Shown piece after piece: positions 1 through 10,385 of a stretch of DNA of 49,339 nucleotides. Under the pieces are notes generated by a model. It was given only the letters and a program-made list of their open reading frames with translations. It was not told the origin of the DNA and searched no databases. The translations under genes were made by a program, and so were the position numbers. The DNA is from Apostichopus parvimensis (lineage: Eukaryota > Echinodermata > Holothuroidea > Aspidochirotida > Stichopodidae), in contig KN882213.1 in the NCBI GenBank assembly GCA_000934455.1, positions 46,048-95,386 of the forward strand, in the 5' to 3' direction. How positions within the stretch are numbered: the first letter of the stretch is position 1; each line of letters starts with the position of its first letter.

Positions 1-796
1 TCATCAGCAAGAGATTCAATGCAACTTATTTATTATGTCTTTCGACAGCAGCTTAACGCAGCACGGAACGATTGAGAACCCACCTCAAAATTATGTTGCC
101 TGCATTATAATCAGTGTAATGATGAGTGTGAGGCTACTTTAAGGGCCTTGGTCTAGTCTTAGCCTAGTTTTGTTGGTGGCCAATAGAACGTCTGTAGGCC
201 TAATTTACAGTAGGGCGTCCTTATTAAGTTAAACTAGCTGGGGCGTAAACTATACATATAGGCTATAGGTCACCCTTTGAACTGGGCTAGGCTACATCAT
301 ACATGCATTATATTCGAGATTATGGAGTATGCCTAGTATTGTATCACTATCACTCTCCATTTCACATTGTATTAGTAAAATGGAAAGAAGTACTCTAATT
401 TAAAAGTGAATGCCTACCGGTTTCAATCAAATCTCTGAATTCCTTGCACACCACAACCTTCCTTGCTTCATTTGGAAATAAACGAACGATTAGCATTTTG
501 CCCCCTTCGTATGCACCTCGTCCGCTTTGCGCGACTTTGGCTGTATCAGCTTCGCCGACGATATCGATATGTTAATTACTGCCACTACTATGGACCAATT
601 AGGAGTCCCGGTTTCTATGACATCATGTATTTACGCGGTAAGGAGAGTAACTTGTAAAGGGATTGGCTGAAAGTTCTACCTGAACGAGGTTGAAGGTCAG
701 ATTGTATTCTCTTTGGTATTGTATTCTCAAATCAACACTGAATTCAACACCGACCAGCTAAATCCAAAATATTAACACCGGAGTTTTTGCAGTGTA
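1..796. other. No recognisable gene
   Basis: I see no coding signal that I can support here. A 64-codon ORF at 463-657 resembles nothing I know. One copy of the octamer TAGGCCTA sits at 195-202. The stretch ends where the 16-bp minisatellite begins. Confidence 0.5.
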
Positions 797-932
797 GGGA
801 CGTCGGAACATATGGAAGTCGGAACATAGGGACGTCGGAACATATGGAAGTCGGAACATAGGGACGTCGGAACATAGGGACGTCGGAACAAAGGGACGTC
901 GGAACATAGGGACGTCGGAACATAGGGACGTC
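797..932. repeat. 16-bp minisatellite
   Basis: About 8.5 tandem copies of a 16-bp unit, GGGACGTCGGAACATA, with a variant in which GGGACGTC becomes TGGAAGTC. Each unit carries the palindrome GACGTC. The copies are nearly identical, which suggests recent expansion. Units abut with no spacers, so this is a minisatellite and not a CRISPR array. Confidence 0.92.
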
Positions 933-1031
933 ACCATTCAGAGCTACCAGTGCTGTGTGTAAGTGAGATATCCAAGTTTCAAAAGTTAGTAGCTGTCCAG
1001 AGCCGCAGAGAGATACCCATATCTCAACTTT

Positions 1032-1334
1032 ATGATGGTCTGGTATGTGAAGGACTTATTTGAGAAGCATTGTTTGGAGCTCACACTGTTGAAGACAGCA
1101 TGTGAAATTCCGCCCTCTTTGCGCCGTTCCCACGAACGCGGCTTGCTTCAAGCATGCATAGGTAGAGCTAAAATAAAAAGCGCAGATAATCTGCGCAATT
1201 TTAACCCGCGTTTCAACGTGTTAACTCCAGACATAGCGGCAAGATTGGAAAAGCTTGGGAAACGTCCGAATCAGGTTCGAGGAATATATTTGGCTATTTT
1301 GTACTATTTCTTACAATGGCGGGATAATTGGTAA
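1032..1334 (+). CDS. Unrecognised 100-codon ORF
   Basis: An ATG-initiated ORF of 100 codons following the minisatellite. The product is basic, with several Arg/Lys-rich stretches and a hydrophobic C-terminal segment (residues about 84-95, rich in Ile, Leu, Tyr and Phe). I do not recognise the family. No signal peptide, zinc-binding pattern or catalytic motif is evident. It could be a fragment of a longer spliced gene or a chance ORF. No neighbouring exon with a matching frame was found. Confidence 0.15.
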   Translation: MMVWYVKDLFEKHCLELTLLKTACEIPPSLRRSHERGLLQACIGRAKIKSADNLRNFNPRFNVLTPDIAARLEKLGKRPNQVRGIYLAILYYFLQWRDNW

Positions 1335-1866
1335 CCCAACCTGCGATGATCATGATCGCGGGAAAGCGTACAAGTGTATCACGTCATATCTTTCGTTCAC
1401 CAATACTGTTTGTTGTGTTTTTTATATACGTGTAAGCTAAAAAAAAAACAGGCACGCGACAGTCCAGCACAACGCCGCGGGGGTTCACGCAAGTGATAGA
1501 CCAATGGATTACTAGTATGCATGCTGTGGGAGAGTCTCGTATAATTACCCTGGTCACCGTTGGAAAAGTGCGTAAATCTACTTGACAGGATACATGTATC
1601 ACTTGTATGTATATGTGACGTATAGCAAGCCATATGTACAGATACGGTAAGTCACGGAGTTGTACCGTAAGAACTCCCTTGTATTTCCTCTCCGCGATAT
1701 AATTGAATTCGCTACCAACGCTGATTAATATTAGAATCAAATAATATTATAAGCGCGAAATCCGGATGCTATGTTAAAATCACATCAGGCTTACATTTAA
1801 CTCAAGCGTTCATTCGATTCCGTGGCGGTTGCATTGAATTTTGCGAACGATACAACATTGAAAGAT
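1335..1866. other. No recognisable gene
   Basis: Short ORFs occur on both strands, but none resembles a protein family I know. I found no RNA gene or clear repeat here. Confidence 0.4.
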
Positions 1867-2335
1867 TAGTCCAGGTGAAATTTCGTTTTCATATCTTAAA
1901 GAGGAATATAATTGTGTGCAATTTGCATTGAATTCCTACGTATTTAATATTTTTTTTTACGTTTCGACGTAGCTTTTTTGCAGATATAAGTTGCCACTTT
2001 TCGTGCCAAAAGTGTTACTTCATTGGTGCACACTGATAAATGATGTTTTGTTTTCCTTTAAAATTTACGTTTCATTTTATACTCCACAATTGGATGCATC
2101 CATAATGTAAATGTACAATTGGTATTGGTATTTTATAAACTTCACATCCCCTTTAGAATGAAAAAATCAAGAAACTAAACAAAACATTATTTGTCATTGC
2201 TTACTTCACTTTTGGTAGAATATGATATAACTTAAACTGTCATTATCTCAAAACGGCACATAGGATTTTAATGCAAATTTCCCCACAATGCTAAGAGTGT
2301 GTTCCTCTGTAACATAGCAATTTTCACCTGGACTA
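1867..2335. mobile_element. 469-bp TIR element (MITE-like)
   Basis: The left end TAGTCCAGGTGAAA (1867-1880) reappears as its reverse complement at 2322-2335. Similarity continues inward for roughly 80 bp: both arms hold AGAGGAA, an ATTGTG block, AATTTGCATT and a TCCTA(C/T)GT block in the same order. There is no internal ORF, so this is a non-autonomous DNA element. If the outermost TA belongs to the target, the flanking TA pair would suit a Tc1/mariner-type MITE, but the superfamily is not certain. Confidence 0.65.
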
Positions 2336-3742
2336 TTCTTTTAACATCATGAGGTTATGTTTTTGATGTATTGTGTACTATGATATTCTGGTAAACTTGG
2401 CTAGTACTACGGCGATTTCCACAATACAAAATGATAGTTTTACGACGCGTGGCCTTTTATATTTATGATTCCACCGTCCTGAACGTGATTCAAATATGTT
2501 AAACAAACTGTTTGAAACGTCATCGACCAGCCATATAAGACCAACTAGACTGATATCAGGTAGGGTGTATTATTTTTCATTGGATTTTCTTTCTGTCTTG
2601 TCTAAAGTTAAAGTAATGACAGTACAGCCATACCCAAAAACCCAAAATAACCCCCAACTTTAGAAAGGTACTAACTGTTTGTGTGTGCACTCCAAATACG
2701 TTATAGTCATGTACAAGGCGATTCGTTAACTCATAAACTGAGAATAAAATAACATGAAATGGCAGAATCAGGCTATAGAATGGTTTCATTAAGTCGAATT
2801 TTGTATATTCAGAGAACATTTTTGACTGCAGGTTGGTCGTTTCGTGTGGGTTTTGCGTGTGTTTGTATTTTGATCACTATAATTTTCATCGTGGCTGTTC
2901 CGTTCTTATGGAACTTTCAGGTACAACTTTCGGCAGGTGTGTGTGTGGGGGGGGGGGGGCGATTTATTCAGTCCCACTTTTAATTACTTTTGTTTAGTAG
3001 TTGGAATTTTAAAGGTTAAATGTTGTCCCCTTCAAATTTGCAGCCGACCCAACCCCCCTGTCACCACGCAAATCATTTATAATATGTAATCGCGATGTGA
3101 TGTGAAATAATTACAAATTAATGTAACTACATGTTTTGCGCCCGTCTTCATCCTGCATTTCATGACTTTATTCACCAGTAAGGGGTCCGCTTTGTTTGGA
3201 AGGCTTGAAACATCCAAACAAACTGGTACGGAGTAGAATACGTGCCGTCGGATGAGCAAAATACGATTCAGAGATGATTTTGAGGATTTGGGATCCCCGT
3301 CAACAATGATAGGACCAAAGTACTGCAAATGTTATTTGAATTGAAGGCGCTCGAACATATTCTTGCAAAACTCTTGAACAATTTCCAATAGATCAAAGCA
3401 TCACATGTGAAGTGTGCAACAGCAAATGTAAAGATGAATAATTCGGGGAGGGGGGGGGGGCCGAGCTCGGAAGGCTACTATGTTCCTTAAAGTGAGAAGT
3501 TAGTCTGGTATATACATATCCCCAATATCGTATACACCAAATAAACTGACTTAAGATGAAATAAACCACAAAATAGATAATATTTGCCATACAGGTACCC
3601 TGACAAGGTAACATGAATTTTCAACGTAGTTAAACCGCCTCTGCAAAACTTCCGGATTTTATCAGAGATAAGAGGCGTGTAGCGCTTACTTTGGTTGAGT
3701 CGCTGAATCAAAATAGATCATAAGGTTCTTTTAAAATTTATC
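2336..3742. other. Noncoding, with two poly-G tracts
   Basis: No supportable gene. Poly-G runs lie at 2947-2959 and 3450-3460. The scattered short ORFs have no recognisable similarity. The segment 3743-3925 just after it has an Arg-rich ORF that might be the N-terminal part of the Harbinger-like exon that follows. Confidence 0.45.
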
Positions 3743-3929
3743 TTGGCATCATTGGCTGTTTTATCATTCGGTATTCATATCATAAGGGAAAGAAGGAGGG
3801 CAACTACACTGCACATCAGGAAAGGGAGACAAATTGCTGCATATATGCGTGATAAGAAGAGACGTCAACGGTCATACATGGTAACTATGGCCCTATCCGT
3901 AACGACAAATAAAAACCAAGCCTAGAAGC

Positions 3930-4386
3930 ATTTCGGTGAAACCGAGAAGCTCGTCCGGTTGTGAAAATATGAATGTTAATTTCACAGACACAGATTGGAA
4001 AGAAACATTTTCCTTCATTTGTGATTCACTTCGGCCATATATCGGAAAGCGGCTCACAGTAATGAGGAGACCGATTTCTGTCAGAACAAGAGTGGCAACT
4101 ACGATGTGGAGAATAGCCACCAATTGCGAATACCGCACATTGGGAAACATGTTTGGTGTCGCCAGAAAAAATGCTTGTAAGATAGTTTATACGAGTTTTG
4201 CTCTGCCATAAACGAAGTGTTCCGAGAGGAGTATTTACAATTTCCAGATGATGAAGAAATCAATGTGTTGGCGCGATCGACGGAAGACATATACATTATT
4301 TCTCCAACTGATCATCCAGCTGATTATTACAACCGGAAGGGATATCACGGCATTGTATTACGGGCGGTTGTTTACTTCCGCTACAG
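3930..4386 (+). pseudogene. HARBI1/Harbinger-like nuclease, exon A
   Basis: N-terminal and first nuclease part of a PIF/Harbinger-type DDE nuclease (HARBI1-like). One frame (3936-4211) carries the helical region upstream of the nuclease: an F-x-C-x2-LRP-x-I-G-K segment, MRRPIS, the WRIATNCEYR block and a FGVARKNACKIV block. After a one-base frameshift near 4190-4200 in a TTTT run, the other frame continues through EEYLQFPDD to the signature PADYYNRKGYHGIVLRAVV. The family's usual IDG-x-HI motif with the first catalytic Asp is degraded (STEDIYII here). The exon ends at 4386 in phase 2 before GTATAT. Exon B at 25735 supplies the exact next residues. The copy is inactive; whether it was a transposon or a host-domesticated gene cannot be told. 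Confidence 0.8.
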
Positions 4387-4406
4387 GTATATAACCCATA
4401 TAACCA

Positions 4407-4417
4407 GGGGGGGGGGG
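4407..4417. repeat. Poly-G tract
   Basis: Eleven consecutive G directly before a short TIR element and 20 bases downstream of the Harbinger exon A donor. It is one of sixteen G or C homopolymers of at least ten bases in this window. Confidence 0.9.
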
Positions 4418-4419
4418 TA

Positions 4420-4533
4420 CACTGTAAGAAACGACCGTAAATTTGACGGTATTTTACTGTGCTTTTCGACAGCAGCGTACTGTAAGTTCAGTTCACAGTA
4501 ATTTACTGCAATGTGAAGTCGTTTCTTGCCACT
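4420..4533. mobile_element. Short foldback element, CACTGTAA-type
   Basis: It begins with CACTGTAAGAAACGAC, and a near-complementary end GTCGTTTCTTGCCACTT lies at 4520-4536. The interior is rich in GTAAA, ACGGTA and TTTACTGT motifs. Similar composition and a related terminus (CACTGTTAA, reverse strand) occur at 24.6-24.96 kb, so both are probably copies of one MITE family. It lies inside the proposed giant Harbinger intron. Exact borders are uncertain. Confidence 0.5.
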
Positions 4534-4687
4534 TATGAAATGTCAGGAATAGATTCAGAAACCTACAGTAGGCCTACATCATTACTGTATTTTGGACTCA
4601 ACTTGACTCCCACAATGCATTGCATATATTACGAGGCAACTGGTACGGTGCTGGTGTATAGCGGGCCATCAGTCTCAAATCATGGGA

Positions 4688-5157
4688 GATCGACTTATAC
4701 CGATTTAAATCGACATATACCAGTTTCCTTCGACTTATACCAGTTTCCAGCAGCTGAAATTGACTTCTACCGATTTAAATCGACATATACCAGTTTCATT
4801 CTACATATCATCGATTTAAATCGATGATTAGTAAAAGAAATCGATGATATGTCGAAGTAAACTGGTATATGTCGATTTAAATCGATGATATGTAGAATGA
4901 AACTGGTATATGTCAATTGAAATCGACATATACCAGTTTCATTCTACATATCATCGATTTATTTGACTTATCATCGATTTAAATCGATGATATGTAAAAT
5001 AAATCGATGATATGTCCATTTAAATCGACATCTACCAGTTTAAATCGATGATATGTCGAATTAAATCGGTAGAAGTCAATTTCCGTGGACTTATACCAGT
5101 TTCTATAGCGTCTCAAATCGACATATACCTATTTAAATCGACATATCATCGATTTAG
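4688..5157. repeat. Palindromic AT-rich tandem/inverted array
   Basis: About 470 bp built from two short modules used in both orientations: CGACATATACCAGTTT (and its complement AAACTGGTATATGTCG) and CATCGATTTAAATCGATG, itself a perfect palindrome. The modules alternate so that long stretches can pair with each other, for example around 4780-4950. Spacers are only a few bases. No ORF of note. The array separates Harbinger exon A from the transposase-like fragment. Confidence 0.9.
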
Positions 5158-5199
5158 CTCATTAACATATTGCAAATCCCGATTTCGGTGATGATTGAC

Positions 5200-5990
5200 A
5201 TGTGAATACTCCCACTCTTGATAGGTAATAAAATTGAAAATCCAATGGAAAATGATGTTTGGAATTTATGCTTGTTCCTACGCACAATTGTAGAATTGCT
5301 TTGCGCGCCTCGTATTAGTACAGACATGGTAGAATATTTGAACGTACTTATTGATGGATATATGCAGCTAAGGAGTAGTACTTTTCCTGACAAGAGATTT
5401 ATACCAAAGCATCATTTCCTCGCACACTACCCTGATCTTATTCTTCAATCTGGGCCATTAATTCATGTATGGAAGATGCGTTTTGAAAGCAAGCACACAT
5501 ATTTTAAGCGATGTGCTAGACAGTCCAAAAACTTAAATGATATATTTGCAGCACTTTAGCATTGAAGCATGAGCTTTACCAAGCATATTTAAATGCAACA
5601 TTCAGAACTCTGTGAAAGATTTCCCATTTACAGCAGTGCATACTATTTCCTATAATTCTGTAGCTTATAAACGAACAATGTACAAGAGAGAAATGTAAGT
5701 TGTCCTTGAACATGGTGATGATTGACTTGTCTTTGGAAAAATTTTACTTATACTGGTTCACAATGGTACAACAGTTTACTTTGTTCTAGAGAAATGCCAG
5801 TCAATTTATTTGCCACACTTAGGTGTTTATGGCCTTGTTATTAATGCCCTTGGTAACTTCCAGTACCAGTGTAGTAAAGCAGGCGACCTGCTTGATTACT
5901 ATCCTTTATGCCAATATAAAGTAGATGGAATGAGGATAGTAGCACTGCACCATGCAATTATGTCAAGCTAGATTGTTTCCAGAAAGTTCG
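5200..5990 (+). pseudogene. Transposase-like protein fragment (KHHFLAHYP family)
   Basis: The reading frame starts near 5203 with an LPLLIGNK-type motif and runs to 5559. It contains FIPKHHFLAHYP, GPLIHVWKMRFESKH and YFKRCAR. A one-base frameshift near 5556 continues it into ALKHELYQAYLNATF before a stop. A later in-frame block near 5880-5975 reads LLDYYPLCQYKVDG followed by VALHHAIM. I associate this arrangement with a large, poorly named group of animal proteins thought to derive from DNA transposons, possibly CACTA/EnSpm-like, but I cannot place it firmly. It lacks its 5' part: upstream is the palindromic array. It is followed 20 bases later by a SAMD3-like first exon, and such proteins may travel together. 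It is broken by stops and at least one frameshift. Confidence 0.5.
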
Positions 5991-5996
5991 AGGTAA

Positions 5997-6180
5997 ATGA
6001 TGACGGATTTTAAGAAGGCAGTTGTTCATGTGTTACCATCGTTGTCTGCCGTTGTCGACCACTTAAGTGACTGTGCGGTGGCAAACGAAAGCGACCTTGA
6101 ATTTGTGGAGGAAAATGATCTTAAAGAATTATTGCAACCGATCCAGTGCCGTAAACTATTACGCTCATGGAAAGTAAAAG
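5997..6180 (+). pseudogene. SAMD3-like family, candidate 5' exon
   Basis: This ATG-initiated exon of 61 codons plus one base encodes an acidic helical segment ending in DLKELLQPIQCRKLLRSWK, which resembles the start of the sterile-alpha-motif-domain-3-like (SAMD3-like) uncharacterised proteins of fish and invertebrates. It ends AAAAG|GTATGT, a strong donor, in phase 1. An acceptor at 13019-13020 (ATAG) opens a frame in the matching phase, and downstream sequence carries the rest of the family's conserved blocks. The intron so defined would contain the whole LINE at 6333-10377. Assignment rests on family pattern recognition and splice logic. The downstream exon is damaged, so the gene is not functional as read. 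Confidence 0.5.
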
Positions 6181-6339
6181 GTATGTACAGTGCTTTTATA
6201 TCTCATATCTTATGCATACATGTAAGTCCCACGGTTCGACAAATCAGTAAAAATTCAAGTTGCCTGTTTTCAATTAGTAAGCCATGAACAAATTCTGGTT
6301 CATACTTCCTGTATCTCACTCGATTGTTCATGGTCTCAT

Positions 6340-9300
6340 TCATTGGCCTCCGTCCGTCTGTGCAGACGATGGATTGCGTTCCGTTACTTTCGAGCAGCGT
6401 CTGCGGTGGCTGTACAGGCCTATCCTTGAGTGGCAGTCCTTAGCACAGTCAGTGCAGACATGGATGGTATCTTCTTTTGAGCTAGAGCTAGATTCCTTCC
6501 TTCTTTGGCGCTTGAGGTCTTGTTGCTCTCTTCTGTCTTGCTCTGCTCTATCTATTCCCTGTTTCACTTCATGTCTCCAGGAGGGGCGATCTACTACTAT
6601 GTCTTCCCAGGTGTTGATGTCCATGTGGGCTGACAGGAGATCCCTTTTGCACGAGTCCTTGAATCTGAGCTGTGGGCGACCTGTGGATCTTGTGCCACAC
6701 TCCAACTGACCATACAGTAGGTCCTTGGGGATGCGTCCTTTGTCCATTCGGGAGACGTGTCCAAGCCAGCGTAGCCGACGTTCACTGAGCATTGCATAGA
6801 TTGATGTTGACCTAGCCTTGCACAGAACATCGTTGTTGGTGACCTTGTCCTCCCATGTGTGGCCCATGATCTTGCGGAGGCATCTGAGATGGAAAGCATT
6901 TAGTCGGTGTTCTTGCCTGGTATATGTTGTCCAAGTCTCGCTGCCATAGAGAAGCGTACTGAGAACACATGCTTGGTAGACTTTGAGCTTGGTGTGCAGC
7001 GTCAGGTTCTTATTCGTCCAGACTCTGGTGTTGAGTTTAGAAATCACTGTGGCTGCTTTTCCAATGCGGGCGTTGATCTCACCATCCAGGGACAAGTTGC
7101 TTGACATCAGGGAGCCCAGATATTTGAAGTTGTCCACTACTACAAGTGTGGAGTCAAGGATCCTGATTGCTGGAATAGATGAAGTATTCTGTGCCATGAC
7201 CTCTGTTTTCTTTATGCTGATGGTTAAGCCAAATTCACTGCATGCCTGGGAGAAGCAGTCCATAAGATGCTGGAGTCCCTCTTCGGTGTGGCTGGTAAAA
7301 GCTGCATCATCAGCAAACAGCAACTCCCTTATCAGAACACGAGTGGTCTTGGTCTTGGCTCGCAGACGGGCTGGGTTTAACAGTTTGCCATCGTGCCTGG
7401 TGTGGATATAGATCCCATCAGTAGAGGTCTGGAAGGCATACGACAGAAGCAGAGAGAAGAATATTCCGAACAGGGTTGGTGCAAGCACGCAGCCCTGCTT
7501 AACTCCACTTTTGGTCTCAAAGGGTTTGGATGTGCTGCCATTGAAGATGACTGTGCTCTTCATGTTTGTATGGAAGGACATGATGATGCTGAGGAGTGTC
7601 GAAGGACATCCTATCCTCTGCAGCAGCTTGAAGAGTCCACTGCGGCTAACATGATCAAAAGCCTTGGTAAGGTCGACGAAAGCTAGGAATAGTGGTTGTT
7701 GCTGTTCCCTGCACTTTTCTTGGAGCTGTCTCACAGAGAAAATCATGTCGAAAGTGGACCTTCCTGATCTGAAGCCACACTGGGATTCTGGATACACCCT
7801 GTCAGCTAGCACCTGAAGTCTAGCTAGGACCACACGTGCGAACACCTTGCCAACAATACTGAGGAGGGATATTCCACGATAATTGTTGCAATCGCTCCTG
7901 TCACCCTTGTTCTTGAAGAGGGTCACTATCTTGGCATCACGCATGCTTTGTGGTACCTGTCCTTCTTTCCAGCAGAGGCAGATAAGCTCATGGAGATGGG
8001 GTAGAAGTGTAGCTTTTCCTTCTTTGATGACCTCAGGTGGAATGGCATCATTTCCTGGAGCTTTGCCGCTGGATAGTGCATCAATAGCTTTTTCAAGCTC
8101 AATCATTGTAGGCTCCTTGTCTAGGTTCTCTAGTACTGGTAGGACAGGGATGCAGTTGATGGCATCTTCGGAGACCGTGTTCTCTGTTGAGTATAACTCA
8201 AGGTAATGCTCCACCCATCTGTCCATCTGCTTCTTTGGGTCAGTGATTATCTCACCTGATTTTGTCTTCAGGGGTGCTGACTTCTTTACAGCTGGCCCAG
8301 TTGCCTGCCTGATTCCTTCATACATGGCCCCGATGTTGCCACTAGTGGAGGCCTGTTCGATGGAGGTGCTCAGCTGAGTCCAATAATCATTAGCATATTT
8401 CCTGGCAATCCTCTGACTCTCAGCCCTAGATTTCCTAAGGGCACTCAACGTCTTGGCACTTGGATCTTGCTTCCATCTTATAAGAGCCTGTCTCTTGGCT
8501 GTTGTTGCAGGTTCAATAACTTTCAAGTTGGAATCATACCAGTCGGTGTTTTGTCTTTTCTTCCTCCCAAAAGCATCAATGGCTGACTGGTGGATGAAGG
8601 AGCTAAGCTGACACCATCTTGATTCTGCAGTTTCATCAGGAAGAGCAGGACCAAAGTTCTTCATAGATGCGTTGAATTTGTGAGTTTCTGCAGTATCCGC
8701 AGTACAGGCAGTGTTGATCTTTGGGAGACCTCTTGGTTTGGCATGATGTATCCTTTTGGGCTGCAGTACAACTTTGCTGATGACTAGAGCGTGGTCGGTA
8801 TCACAGTCAGCGCTATGGTAGCTGCGGGTTGTATGCACATCACCAATGCGACTTCTTCTAGTGATGATCAGGTCAAGCTGATGCCACTGGTGTGAGCGTG
8901 GGTGCATCCAGGACACTTTATGTTTTTCTTTGTGCTGAAAGTAGGTGTTTGTAATGCACAAGTTCCTGTTGCAACAGAGTTCCAGAAGTCTTTGACCATT
9001 TTCATTGATCTTTCCTACTCCATGGTGACCGACGCATGTGGGCCAGGAATCATGTTCAGCACCGACTCTTGCATTGAAGTCACCTAGCAGGTAGAGGTCT
9101 TCCGATTCTGGGAGTTGACCAATGAGCTCATCGAGTTCACTGTAGAATTTGTTCTTCACATCAGGACTGGCAGCGAGAGTTGGAGCATATGCAGCCACCA
9201 GGTTAACTATGCCCTTACTGGTGTTTATGCGGAGAGATAGCAAGCGCTCTGTTCCACCAACGAGAGGTTCTGTCATAGGCAGTAGGGATGACTTTACTGC

Positions 9301-9600
9301 AAATCCAACTCCATGTTCACGTCTCTCTTCCTTGGCTTTCCCTTTCCAGAAGAATGTGTAATCCTTCTCTTGTACTGACCCATAATCTGCAAGTCTTGTC
9401 TCTTGTAGGGCAGCAATGTCTATATTCAGTCTGCAAAGCTCAGCATCAATGGCGGCTGTTTTGCGGATGTCGTTGATGTTCTGGAGATCTTCTGAAGTGC
9501 CTGGCGTCATAGTTCTAACATTCCAGCTTGCCAGACGAAGTGCTGGAAGTTTCTTCGAATTTCTTCTTGTGTTGCTGGGAACGTAGGTATTTCGCTCCAC
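6340..9600 (-). CDS. LINE endonuclease-reverse transcriptase polyprotein
   Basis: Intact 1086-residue ORF. Residues about 20-265 are an APE-type endonuclease: WNVRT at 26-30, catalytic Glu in LQETR (Glu67), then YLLGDFNARVG and a terminal TDH motif. Residues about 500-780 are the reverse transcriptase: block A VDLTKAFDHV, block B GVKQGCVLAPTLF, and catalytic FADD at 762-765. The C-terminal part has the RRLRWLGHVSRM and GRPQLRFKD motifs seen in many RTE-like LINEs. It ends in a CX2CX12HX3-C-type zinc finger (Cys1049 to Cys1069), likely for nucleic-acid binding. All catalytic motifs are present and there is no stop, so it could encode active enzyme. In databases such ORFs are often mislabelled 'craniofacial development protein 2'. 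Clade is probable RTE-like, not proven. Genomic ORF only; expression unknown. Confidence 0.93.
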   Translation of the reverse strand: MERNTYVPSNTRRNSKKLPALRLASWNVRTMTPGTSEDLQNINDIRKTAAIDAELCRLNIDIAALQETRLADYGSVQEKDYTFFWKGKAKEERREHGVGFAVKSSLLPMTEPLVGGTERLLSLRINTSKGIVNLVAAYAPTLAASPDVKNKFYSELDELIGQLPESEDLYLLGDFNARVGAEHDSWPTCVGHHGVGKINENGQRLLELCCNRNLCITNTYFQHKEKHKVSWMHPRSHQWHQLDLIITRRSRIGDVHTTRSYHSADCDTDHALVISKVVLQPKRIHHAKPRGLPKINTACTADTAETHKFNASMKNFGPALPDETAESRWCQLSSFIHQSAIDAFGRKKRQNTDWYDSNLKVIEPATTAKRQALIRWKQDPSAKTLSALRKSRAESQRIARKYANDYWTQLSTSIEQASTSGNIGAMYEGIRQATGPAVKKSAPLKTKSGEIITDPKKQMDRWVEHYLELYSTENTVSEDAINCIPVLPVLENLDKEPTMIELEKAIDALSSGKAPGNDAIPPEVIKEGKATLLPHLHELICLCWKEGQVPQSMRDAKIVTLFKNKGDRSDCNNYRGISLLSIVGKVFARVVLARLQVLADRVYPESQCGFRSGRSTFDMIFSVRQLQEKCREQQQPLFLAFVDLTKAFDHVSRSGLFKLLQRIGCPSTLLSIIMSFHTNMKSTVIFNGSTSKPFETKSGVKQGCVLAPTLFGIFFSLLLSYAFQTSTDGIYIHTRHDGKLLNPARLRAKTKTTRVLIRELLFADDAAFTSHTEEGLQHLMDCFSQACSEFGLTISIKKTEVMAQNTSSIPAIRILDSTLVVVDNFKYLGSLMSSNLSLDGEINARIGKAATVISKLNTRVWTNKNLTLHTKLKVYQACVLSTLLYGSETWTTYTRQEHRLNAFHLRCLRKIMGHTWEDKVTNNDVLCKARSTSIYAMLSERRLRWLGHVSRMDKGRIPKDLLYGQLECGTRSTGRPQLRFKDSCKRDLLSAHMDINTWEDIVVDRPSWRHEVKQGIDRAEQDRREQQDLKRQRRKESSSSSKEDTIHVCTDCAKDCHSRIGLYSHRRRCSKVTERNPSSAQTDGGQ

Positions 9601-10377
9601 AGTTCAAGTGCTTAGCACCCTAAGCCCCTTGCACCCAAAGAAGCATGTAGCCCGTGTCGGATCAGCACCTTACTGGCTGGGGGCTGCCCAGTTTTGGCGG
9701 GCGGTAGCTGATCAGTGGAGTTACAATGACTCCTCCCACCGACGAAGACAACCCGTGGCGTCCATCTCTACGACAATTGAGAATTGACTTATAACCCGTA
9801 ACTGCTGTCTTCCGTGTTGTGCCCTTGTGTTACTAGCACAAGGATGAAGTGTCCTCTCCATGACGCAAAGCCTGGGCAGTTCATATGGGGATCCTGAGTT
9901 GCCCAAGGTAGATCTTATGCTTCAAGTTCCCCCTCTCGACATCACCAATGTACTCCAGAGGAAAGCAGAGCAGTACGTCTGGCATTGGGCTGGTTGCAGG
10001 AGTTGCCGGAAAGGTTGCCTATGACAATTCGGACCGTCTATGGGGCTCCACTCCAAATTTTCTGTCAGGGTTAAATCCCTTAGCCTTACGCTATCCCTAG
10101 CACTCACAAGGCAGTGAGTAGGAGAACACTGTACATAATGAACAGCTTTTGCTAGATGGCCGTTGGCTCCCGAGTTTGAGCTCGTCCGCCCTTGTAAAAA
10201 TGGATCTTGTTTTTAATTCCATCAGGGTGTCCAGCCACCCTCCTCACTTGATTCCTCCAGGAAAAAGGTGGGGTTGACAGTTTAGTCGCTGACAGCTCGA
10301 CCCTGATACAGGTGGTACTGGTTTGACAGGATACCAGTAGCAGGTAAGACCTGACCTGACCATACATGTTTAATACA
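9601..10377 (-). other. LINE 5' leader
   Basis: GC-richer than its surroundings and continuous with the LINE ORF on the minus strand. It has no long ORF, only short ones of about 60-70 codons. It probably holds the internal promoter and 5' UTR of the element. The 5' border is set by the candidate TGTTCATG duplication at 10378 and by the return to AT-rich sequence. Confidence 0.55.
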
Positions 10378-10385
10378 TGTTCATG

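Larger units (their letters stand above)
6333..10377 (-). mobile_element. Full-length LINE (non-LTR retrotransposon)
   Basis: This covers the 1086-codon ORF at 6340-9600 plus about 780 bp of 5' leader. The 3' UTR is only a few bases long, as in several RTE-like families. The octamer TGTTCATG lies at 6325-6332 and again at 10378-10385, a possible target-site duplication that sets these borders; eight bases is short and could be chance. The element sits in antisense orientation inside the proposed SAMD3-like intron. No separate ORF1 was found. Its intactness contrasts with every other coding copy in the window and suggests a young insertion. Confidence 0.7.

Noticed and set aside
797-932. CRISPR-like array
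   Set aside because: Repeat units abut without unique spacers, and the genome is animal.
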